Shown here: piece after piece, positions 48,136 to 59,445 of the stretch
Numbering within the stretch: the first letter of the stretch is position 1
Layout of the letters: every line of letters starts with the position of its first letter
DNA from: Dastarcus helophoroides
Taxonomy: Eukaryota > Arthropoda > Insecta > Coleoptera > Bothrideridae
Assembly (NCBI GenBank): GCA_028583605.1
Contig: CM053330.1
Span: 21,974,129-22,038,128, forward strand
Reading direction: 5' to 3'
Length of the DNA stretch: 64,000 nucleotides
Notes under the pieces: model-generated
What the model was told of the DNA's origin: nothing
What the model saw: the letters and a program-made list of their open reading frames with translations, nothing else
The model's database searches: none
Program-made: the position numbers and the translations under genes

Positions 48136-48927
48136 GCGAGTTCATGAATAAAAAAAAAATAATTCTTTCATTATTTATTAAGCAATAACAAGTATTCTTT
48201 CATTGAACCAGAGATTTCGTTTGAAAGTCAAAGTTGTCAACAACAAAAAATAGACATTCCGAAATTACAGTCGCCCATGGGAAAAAAATTTAAATATTCA
48301 AAATTTTAAACATATTTACTTATATCTCAATTATTTACAAAAAATTTGTTGAATTTTCCATAAAATTTAAACAAAATTCAGGATTAAACTTTGGAATTAT
48401 AATTTATAAAAACAAAATTTGGTTTAATATAAAATTTTAGTAAAAATCCGAAATTTCTAAAAAAAATTGTAATTAAAAGAAAATGTGCAATTTTCAAATT
48501 TAAGCACGAGATTTTGATAAACATTTCTGATAGACATTAAGACGAAATTCGGAAATTAGGGTCGAAATGTTGAGAATTCTATTTTGATTTTTATTTGACT
48601 TGGACTTTTTTAAAAAATGTTGATTTTTTTCCTGGAAATTTCGTATTTTTCTAGAAGTTGCAAAATTAAAGCCAGTAAAATGTTAATAAAGTAGAAATTT
48701 GCGTAAAAGAAATTTGTCTTAATTAAAAAAATTGATACCTTTAAGCTTGATGAGCAATAAATTTTGTTAGAAACTAAAATTTCTTTGTATTTTGCATGGC
48801 GATTGAAGATTCAAATTTTCAAAAAGTCGATATTTCGAGAATAGAGTCGTACATTCGAGGATAACGTCAATATTTAAAAATTGAACTCGAAGTTTTAAAA
48901 AATCTTAATTAATCTCAATATTTATAA
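48136..48927. repeat. Low-complexity array
   Basis: Diverged units with no gene. The array abuts the hAT at 48928. Confidence 0.65.
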
Positions 48928-50170
48928 CAGTGGCGGCTGGTGCTAATAAAATTTGGGGGTTGCAAAGAGATATTTGGAAAAATGTGCCGAAACTGGAAAT
49001 TTTAAATTAAGCTGGAGGAATTAAGAAATATTTTATTTTTATTTTCGCAAAAAACAGAAAGAAAAAGAAGAGGAAGTCCATCTTTGGCATCTTTTGCCAT
49101 CTTTGGAACTTTGGCAGCTGCAAATTTATCAAAAACTTTTTACTGAAGTCGAATATTCCTTGGATTAAGTCCTTCTCTTTGAAGACATCGTTAAAGCGGA
49201 CAATCTTTCCTGGCATAATGTATTTTTTAAAGAGTTTTTATTCTTTCAAGACTGGACAAGCACCATTCTGCTTCAGCGGAAGTCATTGGGATAGTTATCA
49301 GGATTTTTAAAAAATTTAGTTTCACTAAGCTCACTATTTTCTGAAATAATGTACTGTAATGTAATGTAATGTGTGTAGAGTACAAGTAAACCAAAAGCCG
49401 ATTTAAACTTTTCTGTTTCGTAAATTAGGGTTAGTTTAGTTCTTAGTTTTTGTAAATTAAAAAATGGATGAACCTTGACGGTTTCTTTAAAATTCTTTTC
49501 AGGAAAAGTGATTCTATGTTGGTTAAACTTTTCAGAAAAAAATAAGGTTGCTACAATTAAAAGGCCAGTGCAGCTGAATCGTTTTTTTGCCTAGCAGATA
49601 ACAATTTTGCATAGGTACTTCTTTAGCTTCGCGAACTACTTCTGTTAAAACTTCGCTTTTTACAAAACACCGTCTGCACAATATTTAAGTATGGAATAGG
49701 TCATCCGCGTCGCTTAATTTCCAGTTTTTTCGACACAGATCGGTTACAGAATGGCTGTGCAATTAAACTTTGCACTGAATTCATTTTTATTTGTGTTTCA
49801 AGACTCGGAACATTGCCCGATGATAGATTATAATAGCGAATCGATATTTGGTTTGCACCCACAAGTGCAACCTAATGCTTGCTTATGGGCAAGTATTTTA
49901 AGCGAACAAAATATGAGTTAAGGCGCAGGTGCATATGTGTAAAGCAAAGTTTGCAGTCTAGCCTGCAAACTTTGCAAACCGTGGACCCAATATGTCATCA
50001 AACGCTTACGAATCGGCGGAATCCGCAATATTCAGCAGTATGGTTGGTAGCGATAAATCTGTTATCAATAAATAAAATAAACAACATAAAGAACAATTTA
50101 CTTTCTTTTTTATCCCAGCGATTTTTTGGAGGTTGCGCAAACCTGCAAACCTTAGCACTAGCCGCCACTG
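48928..50170 (-). mobile_element. Internally decayed hAT element, copy B
   Basis: Ends are CAGTGGCGGCTGGTGCTAA and ..TTAGCACTAGCCGCCACTG with a perfect 8-bp target duplication ATTTATAA (48920-48927 and 50171-50178). It is the same family as 2225-3326 in opposite orientation. Shared interior strings include ATTGCACAGCCATTCTGTAA (complement) and GCTTGCTTATGGGCAAGTAT. At 1243 bp it is slightly longer than copy A. Transposase fragments are broken. Confidence 0.9.
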
Positions 50171-52860
50171 ATTTATAAGAAATTCTCGAAATGTTTAAAA
50201 AATATAAGATAAGCTCCAAATTTAAAGAAAAAATTTCAACTTTCGAGAGAAACCTAAAATTTACAAAAATAAAATTTTTCCTAGGTACTATTTTTTACTT
50301 AAAAACTGACAGCTTCTAGAATATTTGTAACTTGGAAATTCAGTCAAAATTTTTAGAATTCAGTTTTGGTTTTTATTTGGAAATTTTTACTACTTGAAAA
50401 CTGGACTTTTTCTAAAAATGTTGATTTTTTTCTAGAAATTTTGACTTTTATCTAAAAGATTAGAATTAAAAAACGGACTAGAAAAATTAAAGTTAAAACA
50501 AATATACTGTACATTTTATGTTTAAACTAGAAATGTTGATAAGAATAAGAATTTCTTTCTATTCTATTTCAAGTTATGGAACTTGTTACCGAAAGGAATT
50601 TTCCCCAAAAATTACAACCTATCCTTGTTTAAGAAGGCGGTTCATCCCCATCTATCCTTGTTTCCGCATTCTACTCGCGGTGCTTTAAAAGCATAATGGG
50701 GTTACCCTTTGCGAGTGGATTAAATTTTTTTTAAAATTAACTAACTAGAATTTTTCTATTTTTCAACATTTCTACTCTTTATTTCTAGTTTTTTTTTTGG
50801 AAGTTTAGAATTCTTTGATAATTTTCACTCTTCTTCAACATCTGGGCTCTTCAAAAATTTCGGCTTTTCTTGAAAATTTAACTGAAAATGCGTCACTTTT
50901 TTAAATCTCTACATTTGTTCAAAATATTGATTATATGTTTTTGGAAATTCGGATTATTTTTCAAAATTTCAACTTTTCTAACGATTTTTTTTAAATCGAT
51001 TTTTGTTAAAATATTTGAATTGTTTTACAAAAATGTCGTTGCATTTTAACTTTTGATTCACTTTGAATTTTTGTCATCATGTCGATTTTTTCAACATATT
51101 GACTTTTGTTTGAAAATTAAATTTCTATTTAAAACTCAGACTTTTTTAAATTGAATTTTTTTTGAAATTTGTGACTTTTCAACTTTTTTCTCAACGTTTT
51201 ATTTAACAAAAATTTCGAAATTTTTGATAATTTTGACTTTTTTTCGGAGTTAAGGTCTATCAAAAGTTTAGGATTTTAGAAGATTTCATTTTTTTAAATC
51301 TCGATATTTCTTCATAATTTCGAATATTTTTTAAAGTTTAGACTATTTTTTAAAATAAAAACATTTCTTTCGAAAATTTGGCCATTTTTAAAATGTTGGT
51401 TTTATTTAAATCCTTAAGTTTTTTTGGAAGTTTTAATTGTCTATGAAAACTTAGATAATTTTCAAAATTTTGAACTTTTTGGAAATTTTGACTGGAAAAT
51501 TTCCACTTTCTTTAAAATTAGTAGCAGGGCTTCGTTGTCATATCGATCTAGAAAAGCATCGATATTTTACCATTTATAATAATATACCAACTCAAAATAT
51601 CGACCAGTACCCTATTTAATCAACCTAAAGTTTTTTTTTTGAAATTGTAAGTATTTCGCAAAATTCGTCTTATTTTCTGGAAGCATTTTATTTTTATCTA
51701 CTTTAATATTTTTTTTTCAAAATTTCGATTTTTTTATTACAACTTTTTTTCAATTTCCCATTAAAAAACGCCTTTTTACAATTTTCTTGAAAATTGGACC
51801 GTTTTCTCAAAACTTCAGTTTTTTTAGCTAACGTCCAATTTCTGAAAATTTCTTTATTTTAGATTTTTTTTCATGAAATTTCCTCTTTTATGCCAAAATT
51901 GACCTTTTCTGTCTTTGAAAATGTTTGCTTGAAGAAATTTCCGCTTTTTTCTCAATATTCACAATATTTGAAAATCTTGACTTTGACATTTTTAACTTAA
52001 CTACGGCTCAACAAGCTACTGGTATAACCGACGCAATACTGAAAAGCGAAACCAAGTCAGGTCATTGCAAATATTTGTAGAAACATCGTGGAATTTTTAA
52101 TGTCTGTTGTTGTATTTATCGTTAATAGAGTTTAATAGTTATGAATCATGACTTTATTTCGATAATTGGAGCAAAATTTTTTTCCAAAATATTCTCTTTT
52201 ATTCGTAAAATTTTGACTTTTAACCTTTTTTCTTGAACTCCTATTTTAAAAATCCTTATTTTTGAAAATTCGACTTTTTTTATTAGATTTTCTAAAAATG
52301 TCAACTTGTTTCTGAAGTTCAGATTTTTTCAAAATTTTGGTTCTTTTCTTAAGATTATTCTTTTTTTTCAAAATTGTGACCTTATTTAATATTTTTTTTC
52401 ACTTCTTTTATAACATATGCATAGCTGTGGCGGGGCATTTGTTGTTCTCTGACTTATGTAAATTTTCGGCCAAAAGGATCCTTTTTCTGCGAAATTGCGT
52501 TTTTTCTTTAATTTGTGTTTCTTCTCACAGAATTTTCCTCAAAGCTCGTCTTTTCGAATTTTCATCTTTATTTTCAAAACTCGATTTTATCCAGCCAATT
52601 TTAGCACTTACTTCAAGTTTAGATTTTTCTCTCGAAATTCCGATCTTTCGAGAATTTGGAAAATTTTTCAAAATTGGATTATTTTTGAAACCGTTGGCTT
52701 TATTTAAAAATTTGACCATTTCTGCTTTCGAAACTTTTGACTTTTTCTTCAAATTTCATCTTTTACTTGAAATTTGGATTTTACTCTTAAAGTCTGACGT
52801 TTTTCTCAAAATTTGGCTTTCTCTAAAAATTTCAAGTTTTCCTACTTATAAAAATTAAAA
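50171..52860. repeat. Low-complexity array
   Basis: T-rich orientation dominates. The longest open frame (52337-52858, 173 codons) encodes a Phe/Leu/Lys low-complexity peptide and is not a gene. A LINE scrap interrupts at 50545-50695. A short ATCGAT-rich scrap lies near 51540-51600. Confidence 0.75.
50545..50695 (+). pseudogene. C-terminal tail of a LINE polyprotein
   Basis: The plus strand reads KLWNLLPKGIFPKNYNLSLF and KKAVHPHLSLF before a stop. The pattern LWNxLPxxIF..YNLxxFKxxV is the usual end of CR1/jockey-type reverse transcriptase proteins. Nothing of the catalytic domain is attached. Confidence 0.65.
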
Positions 52861-53489
52861 TGCAGGACTTGTCCCCTGAAACCAAGAAAGACTAAAAAAC
52901 ACAACAAACGTTGCTCTAACGCGTTTCGACCATTCATAAGATTGTCTCTAGCCTTATAGATGGCTAAGCTTTCACATGCATTTAACATATAATTCTTATT
53001 TACTACTCTTAACAATTTAATATTATTATCTATCCTATGATCTAATTCAAAAGCATGTCTAACCACACTTGACTTCTCAGTTCTTTCGTATCTCAAATGA
53101 GCTAAATGCTCCTTTAGTCGGATTTTAAGAGATCGTCTAGTTTGCCCGACATACTTTTGAGGACAATTTCTACATGAAATTTGGTAAATACCGGACTTAT
53201 CCGTTTGCTCTACTTTATCCTTTAAGCTAACCAAAAGCGAATTTAATTTGCCGTTAGAATTATAAACAACCCGGAAGCCCTGTTTACGTAAAATTCCACC
53301 CAAACCATGCGTAAGCGAGAGTTCAAATGGAAGTAAGACAAAGTTTTTGTTTTCATCAGCTCGGAAAGTTGTGATATTTACCCCTTCACGTTTGAATTTT
53401 TTCTTATTAATAATTTTATAATTAATATTTGGATCGAATCCATTAACTTCAGCTATATGTTTGTCTCCAACTCCTTTCCGAATCTTTCC
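52842..53489 (-). pseudogene. Penelope-like element GIY-YIG endonuclease fragment (left)
   Basis: The frame runs from GKIRKGVGDKHIAEVNGF through LPFELSLTHGLGGILRKQGF to SGIYQISCRNCPQKYVGQT, then RRSLKIRLKEHLAHL and the ESLAIYKARDNLMNG tail. This is the linker and GIY-YIG nuclease found at the C-terminus of Penelope-like retroelements. The Y-V-G variant and the following Arg/His/Glu positions are intact. No Penelope reverse transcriptase lies upstream, so it is a fragment. The 3' part from 52955 downward lies outside the inverted repeat and exists only here. Confidence 0.85.
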
Positions 53490-53539
53490 CTATTAAGATG
53501 AAGACTCAGAATGCGATGGGCAAGGAAGTTGAAGCTTGC

Positions 53540-54780
53540 CATTTTGTGTTGTAGGCAATGGTTTGAATCAGAAAAAAAATTCCTACTTTTCTTTAAATTT
53601 TACCATTTTTCTCTAAATTCGGCCATCTTTGTAAAAATTCGACTTCTCTTAATTAGACCTTCTGAAAATTTAGACTTGCTTCCAGAAATTTTCATTTTAC
53701 TCGAAATTTCGACCTTCTCAAAATTCGTATTTTTTCGAAATTTTTACGTTGTTCTTGAAAACCGGCTTGTTCTGAAAATTTGATTTTCTCCGGAAAATTC
53801 AAACTTTTTTCTCAAACTTCGGCTCTCAAAATTTTCAACTTTACAAAATTCGACCTTCTCTGTTCTTTTTTTTAAACTTCTCCTACTCTCGATACTTCGT
53901 TTTTTTTTGTATATTCGTTTATTTGCGTAAAATTAAATTGAAGTAAACAAAAGTTGTTTTGGAAATTTTGAGAAAAAATGATGTTGCTTGGAAATGCAGC
54001 AGTTTCGGGGTTATTAAATCCTTCTATGTACGATTCATCACAAGACATTAGCGAACTTTAACTCCTTTCCTAAATTTTCGAACATTGCGTTTGCACCTTT
54101 TCTGAATATTTTAATTTATTTGCTTTAGACTTAAATTCGTAATTTTAAATAATTGCACCTGAACATTTAGATTTTTTTTATAAAATTCTGATATTCTTTC
54201 GAAATTCCGGAAAATTAGTTTTTTTTTATTTCAAGCGTCCTCTGAGCGTCGCAATCTTTTTCTAAATGTCTGGTCACAGTTTCAAATGTTACGTTGTACA
54301 ATTTCAATATTTGATATTTTTTCTAGAGTTGTTGACTTTTACCTGAATTTGCAGTGGCGAAATGAATTTGATTTAATTTTCGACCTAAAGTTATTTATTG
54401 GTTTTTTGAGTTTTAATTTATTCAGTCTAAAAATTTCAACAATTTTTGGAAATTTAAATTTGAAATAAATTAGTTCAGAGTATTTCTGTAGGGTATTCTA
54501 CCCTTTATTTTATCCCCACCAATTTTTTCTCAAAACTTCGATTTTTTTTTAGAAATCTGGAAGTTTCGCAGCAGAAATGGTTGTGAAAAAGTCCTATATA
54601 TTTGTGGCTTTAAATACTAGAGATTTAAAATTGTTTATTTAAAAAAAAAAGAATATTCAAAACTTTTTTCAAATGTACAAAGTTTAATTTTTACATTTTT
54701 AAATTCAAAAATTTTTAAAAATATGTTTGCAAATTCCAAGAAGTTTGCTTTAACTCAGGCAACCCTTCCTCAGTCGCCGA
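53540..54780. repeat. Low-complexity array in the left arm
   Basis: The same degenerate unit as elsewhere, copied almost perfectly at 61390-62610. The arms were therefore duplicated long after the array had diverged. Confidence 0.8.
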
Positions 54781-54785
54781 ATCCA

Positions 54786-56168
54786 TCACTGAAGCTATCC
54801 TGATTGGTATGGAATGCTCAATTTCCTATTCCCAAAACCTTGGTTCAGAAAAAAATGTGCTCAGGCTGTCTCCTGCAAAAATCTCGCATATTGTCGTTGG
54901 AGAAATAATCCTTCAGTCGAGACTCGGACCACCTTTGTATTTGCACGAAATTTTTGTAAACAGGTTATTGACGAGGCAAAAAGTGATTTCGTTCGTAAAA
55001 TGCGCCAGAGGCTTATCAACTGTCGGAACGGTTCTAGGTCCTTTTGGGGATTTGCAAAGGCGATTGGAAAGAATATCACATCTTCAAATTTTCCAACTTT
55101 ACTCGATGACAACAACAATATTGCTACTTCCAAGGAAACGGCTGACCTGCTAGCCTTAATGTTTGTTTTAACCTTGATTCTTGAAACGCAGAACCTCCTA
55201 TTCCTCCTAAGGTTGGCACTTCGATGCTTTCGACACACAATCAGTAAGATTCTCCTCGAGCTCGACACATCAAAGCTTCTGGTATTCCTGCTATTGTTCT
55301 TAACAAGTGCGCTCCTTAGTTGACTCCTGTTCTAAGCAAATTGTTCACATTCTGTTACAACAAAGGTGTATTCCCTAACATCTGGAAATCTTCTAGAAGC
55401 AGTCTGTCCCCAAAATGGCAAAAAGGAATCTGCCTAAAAACTATCGCCCTATATCTTTGTTGCCGTTATATCTAAAGTAATGAAAAAGGTTATCAACATC
55501 GAGATTTTCAAGTATCTGAAGGAGAATGGAATCATCTCGGACAGGCAATACGGTTTCAGACAACAAGGCTCAACTGACGATCTACTAGCATATGTTACTC
55601 ATATCTGTAACTTAACTATGGAAAAACACGGTGAGGCTGGGTTTGTGGCATTAGAATTCTCAAAAGCCTTCGACAGAGTCTGGCAACGATCTCTTCTCGT
55701 CAAATTACCATCCTATGATCTTCCTCCTGGACTCTGTCATTTGATATCCAGTTTTTTCGCTGACAGATCTCTTTAGGTCGTCGTCGATGGCATGTTATCC
55801 GAGACATTTGCGATTAATGCAGGGGTGCCTGTCCTGTCTCCTACTTTGTTTCTGTTACACATACACGATCTCTTAGCTTCAACTTCCAATCCTATATACA
55901 GCTTCGCAGATGTGTCATATTTTTTCTCCGGCAAACCATTATCCGTCGCTGCTTCAGATCGACTAAGGAAACAACAGATACAGGTAATTAATCAGGATCT
56001 CAAAATTATTCTGGAATCGGATAAGAAAAATCTGGTCGATTTTAACGCTTCAGAAACCCAGGCCGCGGTTTTCTCTAAGAAAACATCAAGGGATAATGCA
56101 ACAAACATACTAATGGACGGTAAAATCCTCCCAATGGGATCTAATCTGTCTATGGCTAGCACTTAGGT
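54786..56168 (+). pseudogene. CR1/jockey-like LINE reverse transcriptase, left copy
   Basis: Blocks in order: PKPWFRKKCAQAVSCKNLAY and CRNGSRSFWGFAKAIGKN (pre-RT), a frameshift, NYRPISLLPL, DRQYGFRQQGSTDDLLAYV, ALEFSKAFDRVWQRSLLVKL, a stop at 55774, then FAINAGVPVLSPTLFLLHIH. The family motif GVPQGSVLSP has lost three residues. The catalytic YADD is FADV, and the first catalytic box reads ALEFSKAFD. The element is dead by several independent lesions, and its 5' end is missing. Confidence 0.88.
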
Positions 56169-56229
56169 CACTCTTTCCGGGCCCATTGTGCTATCCCCGT
56201 TATTGAGGTGGTTTTGGTCATTCATTCAA

Positions 56230-56709
56230 TCACCCAACCTTGTTGAGAAACTGAAGAATGTCCCTTGGATGCGCCTCTCTCAAACTGGCCACACTAGGCC
56301 AGAAGTCCCCCAGCGTGGATCCTCTGATTAATGCTAGTGCCGGGCAATGACACATCACGTGCTCGACACTCTCATCTTCTTCTAAACACCCCCTACAACC
56401 TGAGTCGTTTATAATTTTCATTCAGTGAAGGTGTTTGTTTCCTGAGTTTCCTGAGGTTATTTCTTGAAAGTTGTAGGCATAGTTTTGCCCTTTCTCTGCA
56501 AGGCATTCTAATGAATGCGTGAGTTTGCCGGCATATTGTTATTGATGCCCATGTGGCCTTCTGTTTACGATGAGTTTATTCGTTAAGTAGGGATTTTACG
56601 GTTGATCTAGCCAGAAGAAGGTTTGGTTTTGGTCCAATGAATTGTTCCTCCAAACTCTTCCTCGCCAGTTTGTCGGCGCGTTCGTTCTCTTTTTTCCCAG
56701 AATGTCCTT
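56230..56709 (-). pseudogene. LINE RNase H and zinc-knuckle tail, left copy
   Basis: The minus strand reads GHSGKKENERADKLARKSLE and GPKPNLLLARSTVKSLL, a stop, CRQTHAFIRMPCRER, then GCRGCLEEDESVEHVMCHCP. This is the end of an RNase H domain followed by the CX2C..HX3C knuckle of LOA/I/R1-type LINEs. It is head-to-head in sense with the reverse transcriptase fragment (the two 3' ends meet at about 56200). They come from different insertions. Confidence 0.8.
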
Positions 56710-57179
56710 CATATTAGATCACTATTTTTAGGGATGTTTTTCTCCTTAAGGAAAAATTCAAACTCAATTCTCAAAAATCGGTATTTTTTGCGTCCTCCTG
56801 GGCTTAAGGCTAGGCAAATATTGTAAAATTGTGAAATTTGACAGAACATACTCTAATTATATGATAATAAATTGAACAAAACTTAAAGAAATATAGGTTA
56901 TTATTGTACGTGTAAATTTAACTTTACAATGCGATGCAATGTTAATATGAAAAAAAAGTGAACAAAAACAATGTAAATATGAACAATGTTGTAACATTAT
57001 TTGTATTAAGCCTAGACACGCTGCGCGTGTTTTGACCACGAAGCGATTGTACCTATGGACACACTAAGCGTGTTCTTAGCATGGAATACGTTAAGTATTA
57101 GCATCTTATTCTAAAATACTCTGTATGTATAATATACGATCATAGAACGGCGACATTTAATGACATCTCCTAAAACCTT

Positions 57180-57304
57180 TCCGACACCCGGCTAATCCGA
57201 CATTCGGATAATCCCACATCTGGATAGTCCGACATCCAGATAGTTCGACATCCGGTTAAACCGACATTCGGCTAATCTGACATCTGGATAATGCGACATT
57301 CGTC
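57180..57304. repeat. 16-bp minisatellite, about 8 units
   Basis: Eight consecutive units follow the consensus TCCGACATCCGGMTAA, each differing at 1-4 positions. It lies 31 bp inside the spacer of the inverted repeat and about 0.5 kb past the malate dehydrogenase stop. No copy is found near the right arm. There are no spacers between units, so it is not a CRISPR. Confidence 0.9.
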
Positions 57305-57627
57305 AAAAACTTTCACAAACGGATTACATCATGCCACATGAGCCGCGACGGTCTTTTACGTGAAATCATCTTTCATACATAATTGTAATGAACTTATCTA
57401 AAAGGAAAAATATATATTTTTTTATGTCTTTCAATTTCTCCGTGTTCTTTTTAATACCTTAATGTGAAAATCCAAATTGGATCATTCTTTAGTAAACATA
57501 TAAATAGCTTAAAATGTCTTACCCACCCTATACAATACTTTCCGGGAAATAATACCTTGCATGCAATGATGCGAGGAGTATGATTCTTGAGAGATAGACT
57601 ATTTCCATATAAATGTTATCCCCGATT

Positions 57628-57633
57628 TTTATT
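57628..57633 (-). terminator. Possible polyadenylation signal of Mdh2
   Basis: AATAAA on the minus strand, about 167 nt after the stop codon. Confidence 0.5.
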
Positions 57634-57799
57634 CATTAAACATCTTACAATTCAAATACTTCTCCAATAATTTTTGAATGCATGTTAATTTTTAGACAGA
57701 AACCACACCTTAAATTTCTTTAATTTAAACCGCAACTTACGGGCTACTAAAATTTAGCATATAAAAAAGTTTTCAGTACAAAATCTAATAGCACATAAG

Positions 57800-58837
57800 T
57801 CAGCACGAATCTCCTTTTCGAGCAAAATTCACTCCTTGTTCAATATTTTTCTTTAATTCCGGAATGGCCTTTTGAAATAGCTCCATTTCGAAACTGTTTA
57901 GCCTGGGAACGCCTAAATTCTGCTCAATGCCGCATCGACCTAGATATAAAGGAGTCGAAAAATAGGTAGCTTCTGTGCAAGTTGACATAACATAGGAGCA
58001 TTCTATGATTCCTTGTTCTCCTAAAAGTCCTCGTACCAAAGACAAGGTAAAGCGTTCTGCCGCATGGGCCATTGATAACGTAGCTGATCCAGCACCTGCT
58101 TTTGCTTTTACAACTTCGGTACCTGCCTCTTGTATTCTAGTAGTCATTTGTTTTACTGTATCGGCGGGGAAATCTACAGGTGGACAAGCTTGAGATAAGA
58201 CTGGTATAATGGTAACTCCCGAATGACCACCTATTACAGGCACTCTGACTTGGCTGGGATCCCAAGATTTTGCTTGACCCACAAATGTGCTGGAGCGTAC
58301 AAGGTCCAATGTGGATACTCCAAATATTTTTCTAGGATCCAGCTTTCCAGCTTTGTTCAAAATTTCACAAGCTATTGGAACCATGCTGTTAACGGGATTG
58401 GTAATTATAGCCAAAACTGCACCTGGGGCAACGTCAGCCATTGCTTCTGCCACTTCTTTTATAATTGATGCATTTACTTTAAAAAGGTCGTCTCTTGTCA
58501 TTCCAGGCTTTCTTGGTACTCCGGCTGGGACAATAATAGCATTAGCGCATTCGACAGCTTTTTTTAAATTTTCTTTTCCCATGAATCCACATACTTCCGT
58601 CGGCGTATCCATGTGAGATAAGTCTGCTGTTACTCCTGGTGTATGTACGATATCAAAAAGTGACAGTTTCGAAATTAATGGGCTTCGTTTAAGTAAAAGC
58701 GATAGGGGTTGCCCTATTCCACCCGAAGCACCTACTACCGCTACCTTGACATTATTTTGACAAGTGGTGGTCTTAAAATTTCTCACATTAATTTTGGAAA
58801 CCAGTTTCAACCGTTTTGATAACATCTTAGTAAGCAA
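57800..58837 (-). CDS. Mdh2: Malate dehydrogenase, mitochondrial
   Basis: It catalyses NAD-dependent interconversion of malate and oxaloacetate in the citric acid cycle. The 345-residue frame starts with a Lys/Arg-rich, Asp/Glu-free leader of about 28 residues, as expected for import into the matrix. The mature part begins [14 protein letters not shown] (glycine-rich NAD loop, 36-42), with D62 binding the cofactor ribose. The mobile-loop arginines R109 and R115 lie in [17 protein letters not shown] is at 147-151, D178 and R181 lie in LDLVRS, and the catalytic H205 is in GGHSGVT. Length is normal and no key residue is missing. There are no introns. This may be the native gene or a retrocopy kept by selection. 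It fills most of the spacer between two near-identical 4.2-kb inverted arms, the right arm starting 155 bp upstream of the ATG, so its promoter probably overlaps repeat DNA. The second in-frame Met (residue 5) is an alternative start. Confidence 0.96.
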   Translation of the reverse strand: MLTKMLSKRLKLVSKINVRNFKTTTCQNNVKVAVVGASGGIGQPLSLLLKRSPLISKLSLFDIVHTPGVTADLSHMDTPTEVCGFMGKENLKKAVECANAIIVPAGVPRKPGMTRDDLFKVNASIIKEVAEAMADVAPGAVLAIITNPVNSMVPIACEILNKAGKLDPRKIFGVSTLDLVRSSTFVGQAKSWDPSQVRVPVIGGHSGVTIIPVLSQACPPVDFPADTVKQMTTRIQEAGTEVVKAKAGAGSATLSMAHAAERFTLSLVRGLLGEQGIIECSYVMSTCTEATYFSTPLYLGRCGIEQNLGVPRLNSFEMELFQKAIPELKKNIEQGVNFARKGDSC

Positions 58838-58992
58838 TTAACATAAGGTTTCAACAAATTTTACCATCAAAAGAACGAAGGAGGGTTAGCAGTATCAAAA
58901 ATATTTGTTCTTCACACCAGTCATCACTAGATTGACAAAAATCAAAGATAAAATCACTATAAGAAATCAGAAATAAAACCGAAATGATATTT
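58838..58992. other. 5' flank of Mdh2
   Basis: This is only 155 bp of unique AT-rich sequence before the right arm. No clear promoter motif is visible. Confidence 0.5.
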
Positions 58993-59445
58993 GTTCTATG
59001 ATCGTATATTATACATACAGAGTATTTTAGAATAAGATGCTAATACTTAACGTATTCCATGCTAAGAACACGCTTAGTGTGTCCATAGGTACAATCGCTT
59101 CGTGGTCAAAACACGCGCAGCGTGTCTAGGCCTCAAAAATTCCGCTTAATACAAATAATGTTACAACATTGTTCATATTTACATTGTTTTTGTTCACTTT
59201 TTTTTCATATTAACATTGCATCGCATTGTAAAGTTAAATTTACACGTACAATAATAACCTATATTTCTTTAAGTTTTGTTCAATTTATTATCATATAATT
59301 AGAGTATGTTCTGTCAAATTTCACAATTTTACAATATTTGCCTAGCCTTAAGCCCAGGAGGACGCGAAAAATACCGATTTTTGAGAATTGAGTTTGAATT
59401 TTTCCTTAAGGAGAAAAACATCCCTAAAAATAGTGATCTAATATG

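Larger units (their letters stand above)
52955..57148 (+). repeat. Left arm of a 4.2-kb inverted repeat
   Basis: It matches 58993-63199 in reverse complement with only a handful of differences. These include a 14-bp gap near 57018, one G/A change that alters PPGL to PPEL in the LINE fragment, CATGG/CATAG near 53307, and a one-base change in a T-run. Inner ends are GTATATTATACAT-type sequence, GATCATAGAAC at 57148. The outer end cuts the GIY-YIG frame. Confidence 0.95.

Noticed and set aside
52337..52858. 173-codon open frame
   Set aside because: It lies in the low-complexity array and encodes a Phe/Leu/Ser repeat-like peptide. Similar frames occur in other arrays.
54861..55268. 135-codon minus-strand frame repeated at 60887-61294
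   Set aside because: It is antisense to the LINE pre-reverse-transcriptase region, which has recognisable family motifs on the other strand.
57180..57304. CRISPR-like regular repeats
   Set aside because: The units are directly adjacent with no spacers, in a eukaryotic sequence. It is a minisatellite.
58005..58616. Plus-strand frames opposite the malate dehydrogenase gene
   Set aside because: These are shadows of a well-conserved coding sequence on the minus strand.
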